Part shown: in pieces, positions 34,437 through 43,429 of the stretch
Numbering within the stretch: the stretch's first letter is position 1
Layout: every line of letters begins with the position of its first letter
Source: CAKZNE01 sp040222435
GTDB taxonomy: Bacteria; Bacteroidota; Bacteroidia; Flavobacteriales; Schleiferiaceae
NCBI GenBank assembly: GCA_965212245.1
Contig: OZ243107.1
Coordinates: 3,038,001-3,102,000, forward strand
Direction of reading: 5' to 3'
DNA: 64,000 nucleotides
Notes under the pieces: generated by a model
Databases searched by the model: none
What the model was told of the DNA's origin: nothing
Seen by the model: the letters and a program-made list of their open reading frames with translations, nothing else
Made by a program: the position numbers and the translations under genes

Positions 34437-35378
34437 ATGACCCTTACTCAATTACAATATTTAATAGCGGTTGACAACCACCGCCACTTTGCCAAAGCAG
34501 CTGAAGCCAGTTTTGTAACACAGCCCACTTTAAGCATGCAGATCCAGAAACTTGAAGATGAGTTGGGTGTACTCTTATTCGATCGTAGTAAACACCCGGT
34601 AAGACCCACTACCATTGGTGAACGTATTATTAAACAGGCACGGAATGTTATTAATGAATCGCACCGGATTAATGAAATATTACAAGAGTCTAAAAATCAA
34701 CTTGAGGGGCCTTTCAAGTTAGGTGTTATTCCTACCGTTGCGCCTTCTTTAGTTCCCCGTTTTATCAGTAAGTTTCATCAAAAGTTCCCTAACATTCAAT
34801 TACAAATACAGGAACTGCGAACAGAGAAGATCATTGAGAAATTGCGGATTGACGAACTGGATGCAGCTCTGTTGGCTACTCCACTAGAAGAAAAAGGCAT
34901 TATAGAAAGACCCTTATATTATGAACCTTTTATGGCCTTTGTTCCGGAAAATCATCGTCTTTACAAAGAGTCTTTTATCACTAACTCAGAGTTGGACATC
35001 AACGATATTTTATTGTTGAATGAAGGGCATTGTTTTCGCAACAGTATTTTAAATATCTGTAATAAACGTCCGGCCATGGCCAGCAAAGCTATTGATCTGG
35101 AAAGCGGGAATTTTGAAACATTGATTCGCTTAAGTAAAAAAGGTTTTGGAATGACTCTTATTCCTTACCTCCATGCTATAGACCTGGCTAAGGAAGATCA
35201 GAAATTCATCAAGCCTATTGCAGACCCCAGGCCCTCGCGTGAAGTAAGTATTGTATATACCCGGGCTGAACTTAAGATAAAGATTATCGAAGAACTAATG
35301 AAAATTATCCAAAAATCTGTGCCGGATAAATTACTAAGTGAAGAGAACGAAGTGGTTAGTCCTTTGCGGTCGGCTTAA
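34437..35378 (+). CDS. oxyR: Peroxide-sensing LysR-type regulator OxyR
   Basis: This 313-residue LysR-family regulator has the winged helix-turn-helix at 1-60 (YLIAVDNHRHFAKAAEASFV, TLSMQIQKLEDELG). The sensing loop reads NEGHCFRNSILNIC, with cysteines at 199 and 208, exactly the positions of the redox pair in E. coli OxyR. This makes it a true hydrogen-peroxide sensor rather than a generic LysR protein. No catalase or peroxidase gene is adjacent; targets presumably lie elsewhere. Confidence 0.92.
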   Translation: MTLTQLQYLIAVDNHRHFAKAAEASFVTQPTLSMQIQKLEDELGVLLFDRSKHPVRPTTIGERIIKQARNVINESHRINEILQESKNQLEGPFKLGVIPTVAPSLVPRFISKFHQKFPNIQLQIQELRTEKIIEKLRIDELDAALLATPLEEKGIIERPLYYEPFMAFVPENHRLYKESFITNSELDINDILLLNEGHCFRNSILNICNKRPAMASKAIDLESGNFETLIRLSKKGFGMTLIPYLHAIDLAKEDQKFIKPIADPRPSREVSIVYTRAELKIKIIEELMKIIQKSVPDKLLSEENEVVSPLRSA

Positions 35379-35419
35379 AGAACGAACCTTACCGGGCCGG
35401 ATTACGTTTATACTAATAA

Positions 35420-36025
35420 GTGGAATTTAAAGAATCACATATAGCTCTTTTCCCCCTGAATATTTTTCTTCTGCCGGGAGATTACACTCAGCTTTATATT
35501 TTTGAGGATCGGTATAAGCAGTTGATAAACGATAGCCTTGCTGAAAAAATGACTTTCGGAATTGCTTTTTCAAACCGGGTAAATCAAAGAAACCTGGGTA
35601 CTTTAGTAGAGGTAAGTGAAGTGATAAAAAGGCATCCCGGTGGTGAAATGGATGTCATGGTTAAAGCTCTTTCCATTTTTCAGTTGGAAAAGTTTTACTT
35701 TCAAAAAGAAGGGAGGCTTTATCCGGAGGGTAAGATTACTGAATTTGGGATGACTAAGAATTTCAATGCCGGAAAGGAACTAATTAACGAGTTTAGAAGT
35801 TACTTGGTAACCAATCAATTATATAATTCGAAACTTCTTAACAATCAAAAGATTGGATTATTTGATGTGGCCAATGAGATGTATATGAGTGATCAGGAAA
35901 AAATGGAATTGGTGTATCAGAACGATCAGGAAAAAATGGAAAGCTATCTCAGGAATTATATTCGCTATCTCGAATTGCTGCAAGCTCAGGAAAAAAAGGT
36001 CTATCAAAACATATATCTCAATTAG
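35420..36025 (+). CDS. LON N-terminal (substrate-binding) domain protein
   Basis: This 201-residue protein is read from a GTG at 35420. The opening ALFPLNIFLLPGDYTQLYIFEDRYKQL is the PF02190 LON substrate-binding domain, without ATPase or protease. Stand-alone members are common but uncharacterised. Near the C-terminus an 18-base direct repeat gives two copies of DQEKME (residues about 158-163 and 169-174). Its end overlaps the only recognisable start of the following cyclophilin gene. Confidence 0.85.
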   Translation: MEFKESHIALFPLNIFLLPGDYTQLYIFEDRYKQLINDSLAEKMTFGIAFSNRVNQRNLGTLVEVSEVIKRHPGGEMDVMVKALSIFQLEKFYFQKEGRLYPEGKITEFGMTKNFNAGKELINEFRSYLVTNQLYNSKLLNNQKIGLFDVANEMYMSDQEKMELVYQNDQEKMESYLRNYIRYLELLQAQEKKVYQNIYLN

Positions 36026-36797
36026 ACACCTCATTATATTTTTAACTCTGTTGGTCTTTCAGGCCTGCCATGATCCGGTTTCTTCTAATGGGCACCATAA
36101 TTCGGCAGATACTGATAAAGGGGTTTCCTCTGAGCGAAAGGTTCAAAAGAAACCTGAAAGCAAGTATCTGAATGATTCAAGTGCCGGGCATTTTTTGAGA
36201 ACTTATGCTCAGCAGCATGAAGAGAATACAGTCTTGATAAAAACTGATTTTGGCGAGATTGTAATTCTGCTCTACAACAACACCCCGTTGCATCGCGCTA
36301 ATTTTCTTTTCCTTACTCAGAATAATTATTTTAATGAAACTTGGTTTTACCGGGTTTCAAAAGGGCATGTGATCCAGGCTGGTAATAATGACGACCCTAA
36401 AACACTTCAAAAACGAAAAGGCTTTGGCGATTATACTATTTCTTCGGAGATCAATGCCGGAAATATTCATAAAAGAGGTGCGGTAGCCGCTGCCCGGAGT
36501 TATCATCAAAACCCCGAGAAACGCTCGGATCCTTTCGAGTTTTATATATGTTTGGGTAAAAGCTATAGTTACAAGCAGCTAAAGGCTATGGAAAATGAAT
36601 ATGATATTCAATTGGATGATGAGCAAATGACAGTTTATGGGTCTGTAGGTGGTGCTCCACATCTTGATGAGGAACATACTGTATTTGGAGAAGTAATTAA
36701 GGGAATGGATGTAGTGGAGAAAATTAGCCAAGTGAAGGTAGATGAAGGAGAATGGCCTTTAAATAATATCCCAATATCGGTGAGTATAATTGACTAA
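35889..36797 (+). CDS. Cyclophilin-type peptidyl-prolyl isomerase lipoprotein, start uncertain
   Basis: The cyclophilin domain is clear: VLIKTDFGEIVILLYN, FYRVSKGHVIQAGN, KRGAVAAARSYHQNPEK and VFGEVIKGMDVVEKIS. It follows a lipobox VFQAC and a linker. No ATG, GTG or TTG lies between the signal sequence (RHLIIFLTLLVFQAC) and a GTG at 35889, which is 137 bases inside the LON gene in another frame. Translation may therefore begin at that GTG or at a rare start such as ATT at 36021, just before the LON stop. It should act as a foldase in the periplasm. Confidence 0.75.
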   Translation: MIRKKWNWCIRTIRKKWKAISGIIFAISNCCKLRKKRSIKTYISIRHLIIFLTLLVFQACHDPVSSNGHHNSADTDKGVSSERKVQKKPESKYLNDSSAGHFLRTYAQQHEENTVLIKTDFGEIVILLYNNTPLHRANFLFLTQNNYFNETWFYRVSKGHVIQAGNNDDPKTLQKRKGFGDYTISSEINAGNIHKRGAVAAARSYHQNPEKRSDPFEFYICLGKSYSYKQLKAMENEYDIQLDDEQMTVYGSVGGAPHLDEEHTVFGEVIKGMDVVEKISQVKVDEGEWPLNNIPISVSIID

Positions 36798-36807
36798 TTA
36801 AGTTTTT

Positions 36808-37287
36808 ATGCGGGTCATTCTTTTGAGTTTCTGGATGTTCTTCAATTTGAGCCTGTGTGCTCAGGCTGATGAAAATCTCAGTCTCAATCATTTTAACCTT
36901 GGTGAAGCTAACCTGGCTATGAATGGCTATGACCCTGTGGCTTATTTTACTGAACATAAGGCCTTAGAGGGCCTTAAAGAATATAGTTTTATATACCAGG
37001 GGATATTGTATTATTTCTGGACAGATCAAAACCGTGATCTGTTTAAATCTTCACCTTCTGATTACCAACCAGAGTATGGAGGCTGGTGTGCCTATCAAAT
37101 GGGGCGGGCAGGAGAGAAGGTATCCGTTAATCAACAGACCTTTGAGTTAAAGGGTGGACGTCTTTACCTTTTTTATGATCAATTTTTTGTGAATACTAAA
37201 ACCAAGTGGCTAAAGGATCGTGAAGCACTCAGCCAAAAAGCAGACGCTGAATGGCAAGAGTGGCAGAAGGGCAATAAGAAGGAATAA
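36808..37287 (+). CDS. Secreted YHS-domain protein
   Basis: This 159-residue protein has a signal peptide (cut near SLCAQA). The core LAMNGYDPVAYFTEHKALEG, FWTDQNRDLFKSSPSDYQPE and YGGWCAYQMGRA is the YHS domain, often found with metal or copper proteins. The C-terminal tail is charged. It lies ten bases after the cyclophilin gene and may share its transcript. Metal binding is suggested by the family only. Confidence 0.85.
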   Translation: MRVILLSFWMFFNLSLCAQADENLSLNHFNLGEANLAMNGYDPVAYFTEHKALEGLKEYSFIYQGILYYFWTDQNRDLFKSSPSDYQPEYGGWCAYQMGRAGEKVSVNQQTFELKGGRLYLFYDQFFVNTKTKWLKDREALSQKADAEWQEWQKGNKKE

Positions 37288-37313
37288 GCACAAGGGTATT
37301 TTATTGTGTTAAA

Positions 37314-37346
37314 AAGGGTGATTAAACGCAATAACCCTTATTTTCG
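37314..37346 (+). promoter_or_regulatory. Probable sucD promoter with inverted repeat
   Basis: TATTTTCG (37339-37346) is a 7/8 -7 element 32 bases before the sucD ATG. It is overlapped by an imperfect ten-bp inverted repeat (37314-37323 with 37330-37339, loop AAACGC), which could be an operator or a weak terminator of the YHS gene. Confidence 0.38.
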
Positions 37347-37378
37347 CGGCAGTTAAAAATATTAAATCACACTCTCCA

Positions 37379-38260
37379 ATGAGCGTATTAGTTAATAAGG
37401 ATTCTAAAATTATAGTTCAGGGATTTACCGGAAGTGAAGGATCATTCCATGCCGGGCAAATGATAGAATACGGTACCAACGTGGTTGGTGGTGTTACCCC
37501 TGGCAAGGGTGGGCAAACGCATCTTGATCGCCCGGTATTCAATACAGTTACCGATGCTGTGAGGGAAACAGGTGCTGATGTATCTATCATTTTTGTACCA
37601 CCGGCTTTTGCTGCGGATGCCATAATGGAAGCTGCTGAAGCAGGTATTGGTGTGATTGTAACTATCACGGAAGGCATTCCCGTAAAGGACATGGTTACGG
37701 TAAAAGAATATCTTAAGGATAAAGATTGTCGTATGGTAGGACCTAATTGCCCTGGTGTGATGACCGCAGGGGAAGCCAAAGTAGGTATCATGCCCGGTTT
37801 TATCTTTAAGCCCGGCCGTATTGGTATTATCTCTAAATCGGGCACACTTACCTATGAGGCAGTAGATCAGATTACCAAAGCTGGTATGGGTCAATCCACT
37901 GCCATAGGTATTGGAGGCGACCCGATCATCGGGACTTCTATGAAAGAAGCGGTTGAATTACTGATGAACGATCCTGAGACCGATGGTATAGTTATGATTG
38001 GTGAAATTGGTGGCCAAATGGAACCCGATGCCGCCCGCTGGATTAAAGAATATGGTAATGGAAAACCTGTAGTTGGTTTTATTGCCGGGGAAACAGCGCC
38101 TAAAGGACGTACCATGGGGCATGCCGGAGCTATTGTAGGAGGAAGTGAAGATACGGCACAAGCAAAGAAAGCTATTCTGAAAGAATGTGGTGTTCACGTG
38201 GTGGATTCACCTGCTGATATTGGCGCTAAAATGGCCGAGCTTATAGGTGTAACAGCCTGA
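37379..38260 (+). CDS. sucD: Succinate-CoA ligase alpha subunit SucD
   Basis: This 293-residue subunit contains the CoA-binding Rossmann domain (IIVQGFTGSEGSFHAGQMI, GGVTPGKGGQTHL) and the ligase domain with the phospho-histidine in MGHAGAIVGG. It works with SucC, which is not in this window, to make succinate and ATP in the TCA cycle. It has its own terminator, so sucD is monocistronic, as is common in Bacteroidota. Confidence 0.96.
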   Translation: MSVLVNKDSKIIVQGFTGSEGSFHAGQMIEYGTNVVGGVTPGKGGQTHLDRPVFNTVTDAVRETGADVSIIFVPPAFAADAIMEAAEAGIGVIVTITEGIPVKDMVTVKEYLKDKDCRMVGPNCPGVMTAGEAKVGIMPGFIFKPGRIGIISKSGTLTYEAVDQITKAGMGQSTAIGIGGDPIIGTSMKEAVELLMNDPETDGIVMIGEIGGQMEPDAARWIKEYGNGKPVVGFIAGETAPKGRTMGHAGAIVGGSEDTAQAKKAILKECGVHVVDSPADIGAKMAELIGVTA

Positions 38261-38279
38261 AAAATTTAAGATTACTTTT

Positions 38280-38310
38280 AAAAAAGCCCTGATTATCAGG
38301 GCTTTTTTTA
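38280..38310 (+). terminator. Rho-independent terminator after sucD
   Basis: A stem AAAAGCCCTGA / TCAGGGCTTTT with a three-base loop is followed by T residues (run of seven in total). Confidence 0.9.
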
Positions 38311-38387
38311 TACATACTATTATCGTCTATCGCTTTTAAAACTTGTAAGGATTTTGTTACTTTCACGCCAAAGGGAGAAGTACAAAA

Positions 38388-39920
38388 ATGGTTAAATCTA
38401 AACGCTCCAAAGCGAAGTGTCTCGGCAACCTGATTCAACTTCAATCCAGGGAGCTTATATGCACTCACCAGACTAATGGCTTACTGTATTATACCAGCCC
38501 TTCGGTGAGTAGATTATTAGGATATCATCCAGGGGAAGTTGAAGGCCAAAATCCACTGGATTTTCTGCACCCTGATGATCACGCTCTTTACTTTCAGCTT
38601 ACCGGAGACCCCGGTCTGTTTAATGAAGTACTGGAGTGGCGCTTTCGAACCAAGGCTGGAAATTACATCTGGTTGCAAACTCTGATGTATCCTTTTAAGG
38701 ATAAAAAAACCAAAAAAGTCTTGATTTATTCTTCATCTCGTGATGTTACAGCTGAAAAACAGTCGAGACAAGGTTTTGATCGCTTACAGCACCTAATGAA
38801 GCAAATGAGTCAAATGGCTGAAATAGGGGGATGGGAGTATGATCCTGAAACAGAAAGTATTCATGCCACTGAACAGGCCTTTTATATTTTTGGTGTCGCC
38901 ATGGATGAAGAATTTCCTTCCTTTAAAAATGTCCTTAGTTTTTTTGATCATGACGCTAGAAAAACTCTCTTGATGGCGCTCAACCGGACCATTGAAAACC
39001 ATGAAGAGTATAAGCTGGAATTACCTCTTAAATCTGCAAACGGAGAGGAGAAGTGGATACAAACCATGGGGATGGCTGTAGCCCGGCCGGGACGTTTACC
39101 CATAATAAACGGAACCATAAGAGAGATCAGTGTAGCTAAGCAGAATGAACTTCAGCTTAAAGAGCACATCAGCGACCTTGAAGCCATGTCTGCTTCCCTG
39201 GGTAAACAAAACCAACAACTATTAGAATTCAGCTATATTATTTCGCATAACCTGAGAGGCCCCGTGGGTAATCTGGTTACGTTGGCTAATTTTCTGCGTG
39301 AATCGGAAAGTGCAGATGAACAAGAAATGATTATTGATAAGATTCATGAATCTTCCAGCCTTTTAAACCGCACTTTCGAAGAGTTAATGGAAGTTTTGAA
39401 AGTTCGAAATCAAAGTGAGATAAAGCTGGAAGCTATCAATCTCTATAATATAATTGGAGATACAGCACAATTGTTTGACGCATCTATACGTAAGAACGGG
39501 GGAGCAATTTTTTTACACATAGACCCGGAAATAGAGGTGCCCTCATTCCCTGTATACCTCAAGAGTATTGCAGTAAATCTGATATCAAATTCCATTAAAT
39601 ACCGGGATAAAGAGAAAGGGGGTTTACAAATATCTATTAGCTTTGAAATTAACGAAGAGGGTGAAAAATGCCTGATCTTTAAGGATAATGGGTTGGGAAT
39701 TGATATAAAGCGGCATGGAGATAAAGTTTTCCGGCTTCACAAAACCTTTCATCGTCATCCGGATGCCAGAGGTTTTGGGTTGTTTATGTCTAAGAACCAG
39801 ATGGAAGCTATGGGTGGAGAGATACGGCTTACAAGTGAATTAGGAAAGGGCTGTACTTTTACCTTGGTATTTAACCCAACCACCAAGTCTATTCAATTAA
39901 CCATGCCTGAATTATTTTAA
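38388..39920 (+). CDS. PAS-domain sensor histidine kinase
   Basis: This 510-residue cytoplasmic kinase has no membrane segment. It has an N-terminal PAS domain (about 20-125, LLGYHPGEVEGQNPLDFLHP), a second PAS/PAC (about 130-255), then the dimerisation helix with the phospho-accepting His287 in YIISHNLRGPVGNLV. The ATPase domain has N (SNSIKYRD), G1 (IFKDNGLGIDI), F and G2 (ARGFGLFMSKNQME) boxes. No response regulator is adjacent. Upstream AAGGGAGAAG may serve as ribosome-binding site. Confidence 0.92.
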   Translation: MVKSKRSKAKCLGNLIQLQSRELICTHQTNGLLYYTSPSVSRLLGYHPGEVEGQNPLDFLHPDDHALYFQLTGDPGLFNEVLEWRFRTKAGNYIWLQTLMYPFKDKKTKKVLIYSSSRDVTAEKQSRQGFDRLQHLMKQMSQMAEIGGWEYDPETESIHATEQAFYIFGVAMDEEFPSFKNVLSFFDHDARKTLLMALNRTIENHEEYKLELPLKSANGEEKWIQTMGMAVARPGRLPIINGTIREISVAKQNELQLKEHISDLEAMSASLGKQNQQLLEFSYIISHNLRGPVGNLVTLANFLRESESADEQEMIIDKIHESSSLLNRTFEELMEVLKVRNQSEIKLEAINLYNIIGDTAQLFDASIRKNGGAIFLHIDPEIEVPSFPVYLKSIAVNLISNSIKYRDKEKGGLQISISFEINEEGEKCLIFKDNGLGIDIKRHGDKVFRLHKTFHRHPDARGFGLFMSKNQMEAMGGEIRLTSELGKGCTFTLVFNPTTKSIQLTMPELF

Positions 39921-39921
39921 G

Positions 39922-40335
39922 ATGGTATTTAAACGAAAAACACATACGAATACCGGTCTTATACGGGGGCGTTTAAACCCGTGCCCCGATATGCCAAATT
40001 GCAAGGTTAGCATGTATCCACAAGACCGGAATCATCATATAAAACCCTGGTTTTACCATAAAGAAAGAGCTGAGACAATGGAGAGGCTTCTTAAAGTACT
40101 GGCTTCAGAAAAGAGAGCAAAAGTTGTTACGAGAAGAGAGAATTATATTCATGCTGTGTATACCATACCCGTTATGAAGTTTAAAGATGACCTGGAGTTT
40201 TATCTCCCGGATTCTTCTAATGTGATTCACTTCAGGTCTGCTTCCAGAATTGGCTATTCAGATTTGGGGCTTAATAAGCGGAGGATAAGACGAATCCAAA
40301 AAAAGCTCAGCAATATGGGAATTATCACTATATAG
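39922..40335 (+). CDS. DUF1499 family protein
   Basis: This 137-residue protein begins one base after the kinase stop. The motif CPDMPNCKVSMYPQDRNHHI (variant of CPxxPNCVSS) and FRSASRIGYSDLGLNKRRIRRI are the DUF1499 signature. Function is not known. Its last eight bases overlap the convergent TPR-kinase gene. Close spacing suggests it is co-transcribed with the PAS kinase. Confidence 0.85.
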   Translation: MVFKRKTHTNTGLIRGRLNPCPDMPNCKVSMYPQDRNHHIKPWFYHKERAETMERLLKVLASEKRAKVVTRRENYIHAVYTIPVMKFKDDLEFYLPDSSNVIHFRSASRIGYSDLGLNKRRIRRIQKKLSNMGIITI

Positions 40336-42361
40336 CTGCTGTGGGCAGTATCACCACAAATGAGCTCCCTTCACCTTTGATGCTTTCAATTTTAAGCTCT
40401 CCTTTGTTTACTTCCAGAAATTCATGGACAATAAGAATTCCCAGTCCGGTGCCTTTCTCATTTAAAGTACCCGGGGTGCTCAGGTTTTCGTTAAAGTCGA
40501 GCATACTATCAATTTGCTTCTGACTCATACCTATACCGTAATCACGCACTTCCAATTTTACAAAATCTTTAGAATCCTGATCAGCTGAAATTTCAATAAC
40601 CCCACCCGTGGGTGAAAATTTGATTGCATTAACTATCAGGTTCCGAAGAATGATTTCAGTATGATCCGGATCGGCATATACTTTTAAATCGTTACTTACT
40701 TTGATCTTTAACTGTAATTCTTTGTTTTTAAGAGCACTGGAAAGCTGCTTTTGAAGTGTTTCAATTATAGCCATCAGTTTAACAGAACCGGGCCTTACGT
40801 TCATCCCGGTAAACTGGTTTTTACTCCATATCAAAAGATTTTCAACAGAAGAACGGGTATGGCTTACGGATTCTTTAAGGCCTTCCAACAGTTCCTTTTT
40901 ATCCTCTTCACTTATCTGGTTATATTCCAATAATTCCAGTATTCCGAGTATTTGATTAAACGGTTGTTTGAGGTCATGAGTGAGTATGGAGAAAAGCTTA
41001 TCCTTAGTTTGATTGAGGTTTTCAAGCTCCAGATTTTTACGGATAAGGAGATTACTCTGATGGTCAATTTCAGTTTGTTTTTTCTGGATAAGATCTGTCT
41101 TCTCAACTAAGATGCGGTTATACTGTTTACGCTTGCGAATGCTGATCACCAGGCTCAATATGAAAGTTACACATACAATAAGCAGAATAGTGACAATGAT
41201 CAGCACCAGCTTATTTCGTGAAATGATTTCATTCTGTAATTTATTACGGGAACTTAGGACTTCATTTTCATGCTCCTTAAGGGCATTTTGTTGCTGTAAC
41301 AGTTTTTCCTGAATGTTTAGTTTAATAAGGGTGTCATTGTATAATTTATACTCTTTGTATAGTTCTAAAGCTTTCCAGGGGTTTTCAGAACCTTCATAAG
41401 CTTGTGATAGTATGAGGGATGACTCACGTATGAGGTAGCGCGAATTTTTTTCCTTTTTACTAATAGCATAAGCTTCCTGTGCTTCCTTCAGACCCTCGGA
41501 AAAACGGCCCGCTTTAAGGTACACCTTTGCTAAAAAACTTCTGTATAAAGAAATAGAGTAAGGATCACCATAATCTACCATTAGCTTTACCGCTTTACCG
41601 CACTGCTCTATAGCTGCAGAATGGTCATTTCGCTCAGAAGCTACCAAACCCAATGAACAATAAGATGAGGCGATTTCAAATTGGTCATGATACTCTTTTG
41701 CAATCCGTAGGGCTTTATAGGCCAGTTCTTCAGCTTTTTGTATTTCACCCCGGTGAAGCAACAGCTCAGACTTAAGATTGTAACCATTGGCAATGGTACT
41801 TTCTAATTTATATTTGGTAGCTATCGCAATAGATTGGTCTATATACTTTTCGGCCAGTTTATAATTTTCCTGAGCCAGAAAAATATTGGCAATATTAACA
41901 GCCGTGATTGCTTCCCCTTCCGGGTAGTCAATTCGTTTATCGTACTCCATTGACTTGAGGTAATGGTCAATGGCCCGGAGATAAAACCCCAAATCATTGT
42001 ACACATTACCTATGCTAAGATGAGTAGTGCTTAAGCCAGAGTAGTCTTTAGATCTTTCAAAAATCCCGTGCGCACTAATGTGATACTCCAGAGCTTTTTC
42101 AAGTTTATTTTGATAATAATACCCGGAACCAATAAGATCAAGAGCTGATGCAATTTCTAAACTATCATTTATAGCTTTGCTGAGATTAAGATATTCGGAA
42201 GCATAAGCCAAAGCCGTATCTGGATTAATTACCAGGTTATCATAGGCCAGGTTGTAGAGTCTAAACAGTTCATCCTCAGTTTTTTCAGAGTGTTGTGCTC
42301 TTAAAAAAAATGAAGAAAAAGTTAGAATATAAATTATGTATTGAGTAGATCTTAGAATCAA
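40328..42361 (-). CDS. TPR-containing membrane sensor histidine kinase
   Basis: This 677-residue protein uses a TTG at 42361; a signal sequence (TQYIIYILTFSSFFLRAQ) follows. The periplasmic part (about 30-340) has seven or so TPR units (SIGNVYNDLGFYLRAIDHYL, GLVASERNDHSAAIEQCGKA). A single membrane helix is at about 385-407, then a coiled coil. The kinase core has His462 in LFSILTHDLKQPF and ATPase boxes NAIKFSP, DYGIGMSQ and GTGLGILI. It should sense an envelope or nutritional signal; no partner regulator is adjacent. Confidence 0.92.
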   Translation of the reverse strand: MILRSTQYIIYILTFSSFFLRAQHSEKTEDELFRLYNLAYDNLVINPDTALAYASEYLNLSKAINDSLEIASALDLIGSGYYYQNKLEKALEYHISAHGIFERSKDYSGLSTTHLSIGNVYNDLGFYLRAIDHYLKSMEYDKRIDYPEGEAITAVNIANIFLAQENYKLAEKYIDQSIAIATKYKLESTIANGYNLKSELLLHRGEIQKAEELAYKALRIAKEYHDQFEIASSYCSLGLVASERNDHSAAIEQCGKAVKLMVDYGDPYSISLYRSFLAKVYLKAGRFSEGLKEAQEAYAISKKEKNSRYLIRESSLILSQAYEGSENPWKALELYKEYKLYNDTLIKLNIQEKLLQQQNALKEHENEVLSSRNKLQNEIISRNKLVLIIVTILLIVCVTFILSLVISIRKRKQYNRILVEKTDLIQKKQTEIDHQSNLLIRKNLELENLNQTKDKLFSILTHDLKQPFNQILGILELLEYNQISEEDKKELLEGLKESVSHTRSSVENLLIWSKNQFTGMNVRPGSVKLMAIIETLQKQLSSALKNKELQLKIKVSNDLKVYADPDHTEIILRNLIVNAIKFSPTGGVIEISADQDSKDFVKLEVRDYGIGMSQKQIDSMLDFNENLSTPGTLNEKGTGLGILIVHEFLEVNKGELKIESIKGEGSSFVVILPTAAI

Positions 42362-42437
42362 AAGCCAAAGATATTATTCAATCGACCAATATAAGAAGTA
42401 TTGCAAGTTTTAAAATGCCTTAGATTAAAATAAAATT

Positions 42438-42692
42438 ATGGACCTGAATGTTCAATGTCCTCACTGTAAATGGAGTCCGGATGGCGGTTCTTATTGGACG
42501 TGCCGCTCATGCACCTATGAATGGGATATATTCAGCACGGCCGGCCGATGTCCTCGGTGTGATTTTGAACATCAGTATACGGAATGTATTGGTTGGGCCG
42601 GGGGATGTGATGAAGTAAGCTTTCACCTGGATTGGTACCAGGGTTTGGATGAGGGGTTAAAGGAAATTGATATTTTACGTGACAGGCATTAA
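42438..42692 (+). CDS. Small zinc-ribbon-like protein
   Basis: This 84-residue protein has three CxxC pairs (CPHC, CRSC, CPRC) and two further cysteines (TECIGWAGGCDE), so it probably binds zinc. I do not recognise a named family. It is acidic at the C-terminus. The stop overlaps the stop of the convergent AlbA_2 gene by four bases. Confidence 0.68.
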   Translation: MDLNVQCPHCKWSPDGGSYWTCRSCTYEWDIFSTAGRCPRCDFEHQYTECIGWAGGCDEVSFHLDWYQGLDEGLKEIDILRDRH

Positions 42693-43372
42693 TCAATGAG
42701 AAAGAAACGGATGCCTTTATCCGTTGCGCGATAACTTATAATTTCCCATTGTAGAAAAAGAACCACTATTCTTTCTGCTTCTTCAATACTGATATTTGCT
42801 TCTTTTTTGAAACCGCTTATCGACATTTCCGGGTGCTTACTCAGTAAATTAAAAAGTGTTCTCTCTTCAGGGCCGTAGGCTACAAGATTTTTTTTCAGGG
42901 AAGCAGGTTGTTTATTCTGAAGATAAGTTATGATTACCCGGTTAGCGGCAAAATTTTCATCGTCCTGGCGGATGTATACTTTCCATTTATCATCCTCGGT
43001 TTTTGCATAATGCGGAGCTTGCAGCGAAGGAGCTATTTCTATTTCCAATACCTTTTTGCTTTCTTCATTTTCATACACCTTAGCTGTAAACCTAACTTGT
43101 GGCTGGCAGTATAGGGTTGCGGCCCCATCAATCATATAAAACTCCTCTTCAGGGTCAATTCCTGAAACGCGACCGTTGTCCTTTACACCTATAAGCAAAC
43201 GTCCACCGTCTGTATTAGCAAATGCTGCCAATGTAATGGCAATCTTCCGGGCACTATCTACCCTGAATTTGAAGTCTTGCCGTTGATGCTCACCCTCATC
43301 TATGGCCTTGTAAAGCTCTTCCGGTTCACCGCTAACATGGTCCAGCCACCGGTTGCTTTCTGTATAATCCAT
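42689..43372 (-). CDS. AlbA_2 / Schlafen-like domain protein
   Basis: This 227-residue protein contains the AlbA_2 domain (about 25-155): HQRQDFKFRVDSARKIAIT, AAFANTDGGRLLIGVKDNG and KWKVYIRQDDENFAANRV. The C-terminus is a winged-helix-like segment (LLSKHPEMSISGFKKEANI). Such proteins bind nucleic acid or nucleotide and are often called ATP-binding or putative regulators. No target is evident. It is divergent from the lipoprotein gene at 43430. Confidence 0.85.
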   Translation of the reverse strand: MDYTESNRWLDHVSGEPEELYKAIDEGEHQRQDFKFRVDSARKIAITLAAFANTDGGRLLIGVKDNGRVSGIDPEEEFYMIDGAATLYCQPQVRFTAKVYENEESKKVLEIEIAPSLQAPHYAKTEDDKWKVYIRQDDENFAANRVIITYLQNKQPASLKKNLVAYGPEERTLFNLLSKHPEMSISGFKKEANISIEEAERIVVLFLQWEIISYRATDKGIRFFLID

Positions 43373-43429
43373 AACTGTAAAATTAAAGCCGGAAAAGCAT
43401 TAGAAAAAGGAATCAGATATATTTGTTAT

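Noticed and set aside
37417..38197. Several long open frames on the minus strand opposite sucD
   Set aside because: They are shadows of the well-supported sucD frame with no family features.
40980..42361. TPR-kinase repeats as DNA tandem repeats
   Set aside because: Repeats are at the protein level only and diverged in DNA; they are ordinary TPR units.
43277..43429. 51-residue extension of the hypothetical lipoprotein at 43430
   Set aside because: It overlaps the divergent AlbA_2 gene and would bury the signal peptide; three tandem ATGs begin at 43430.
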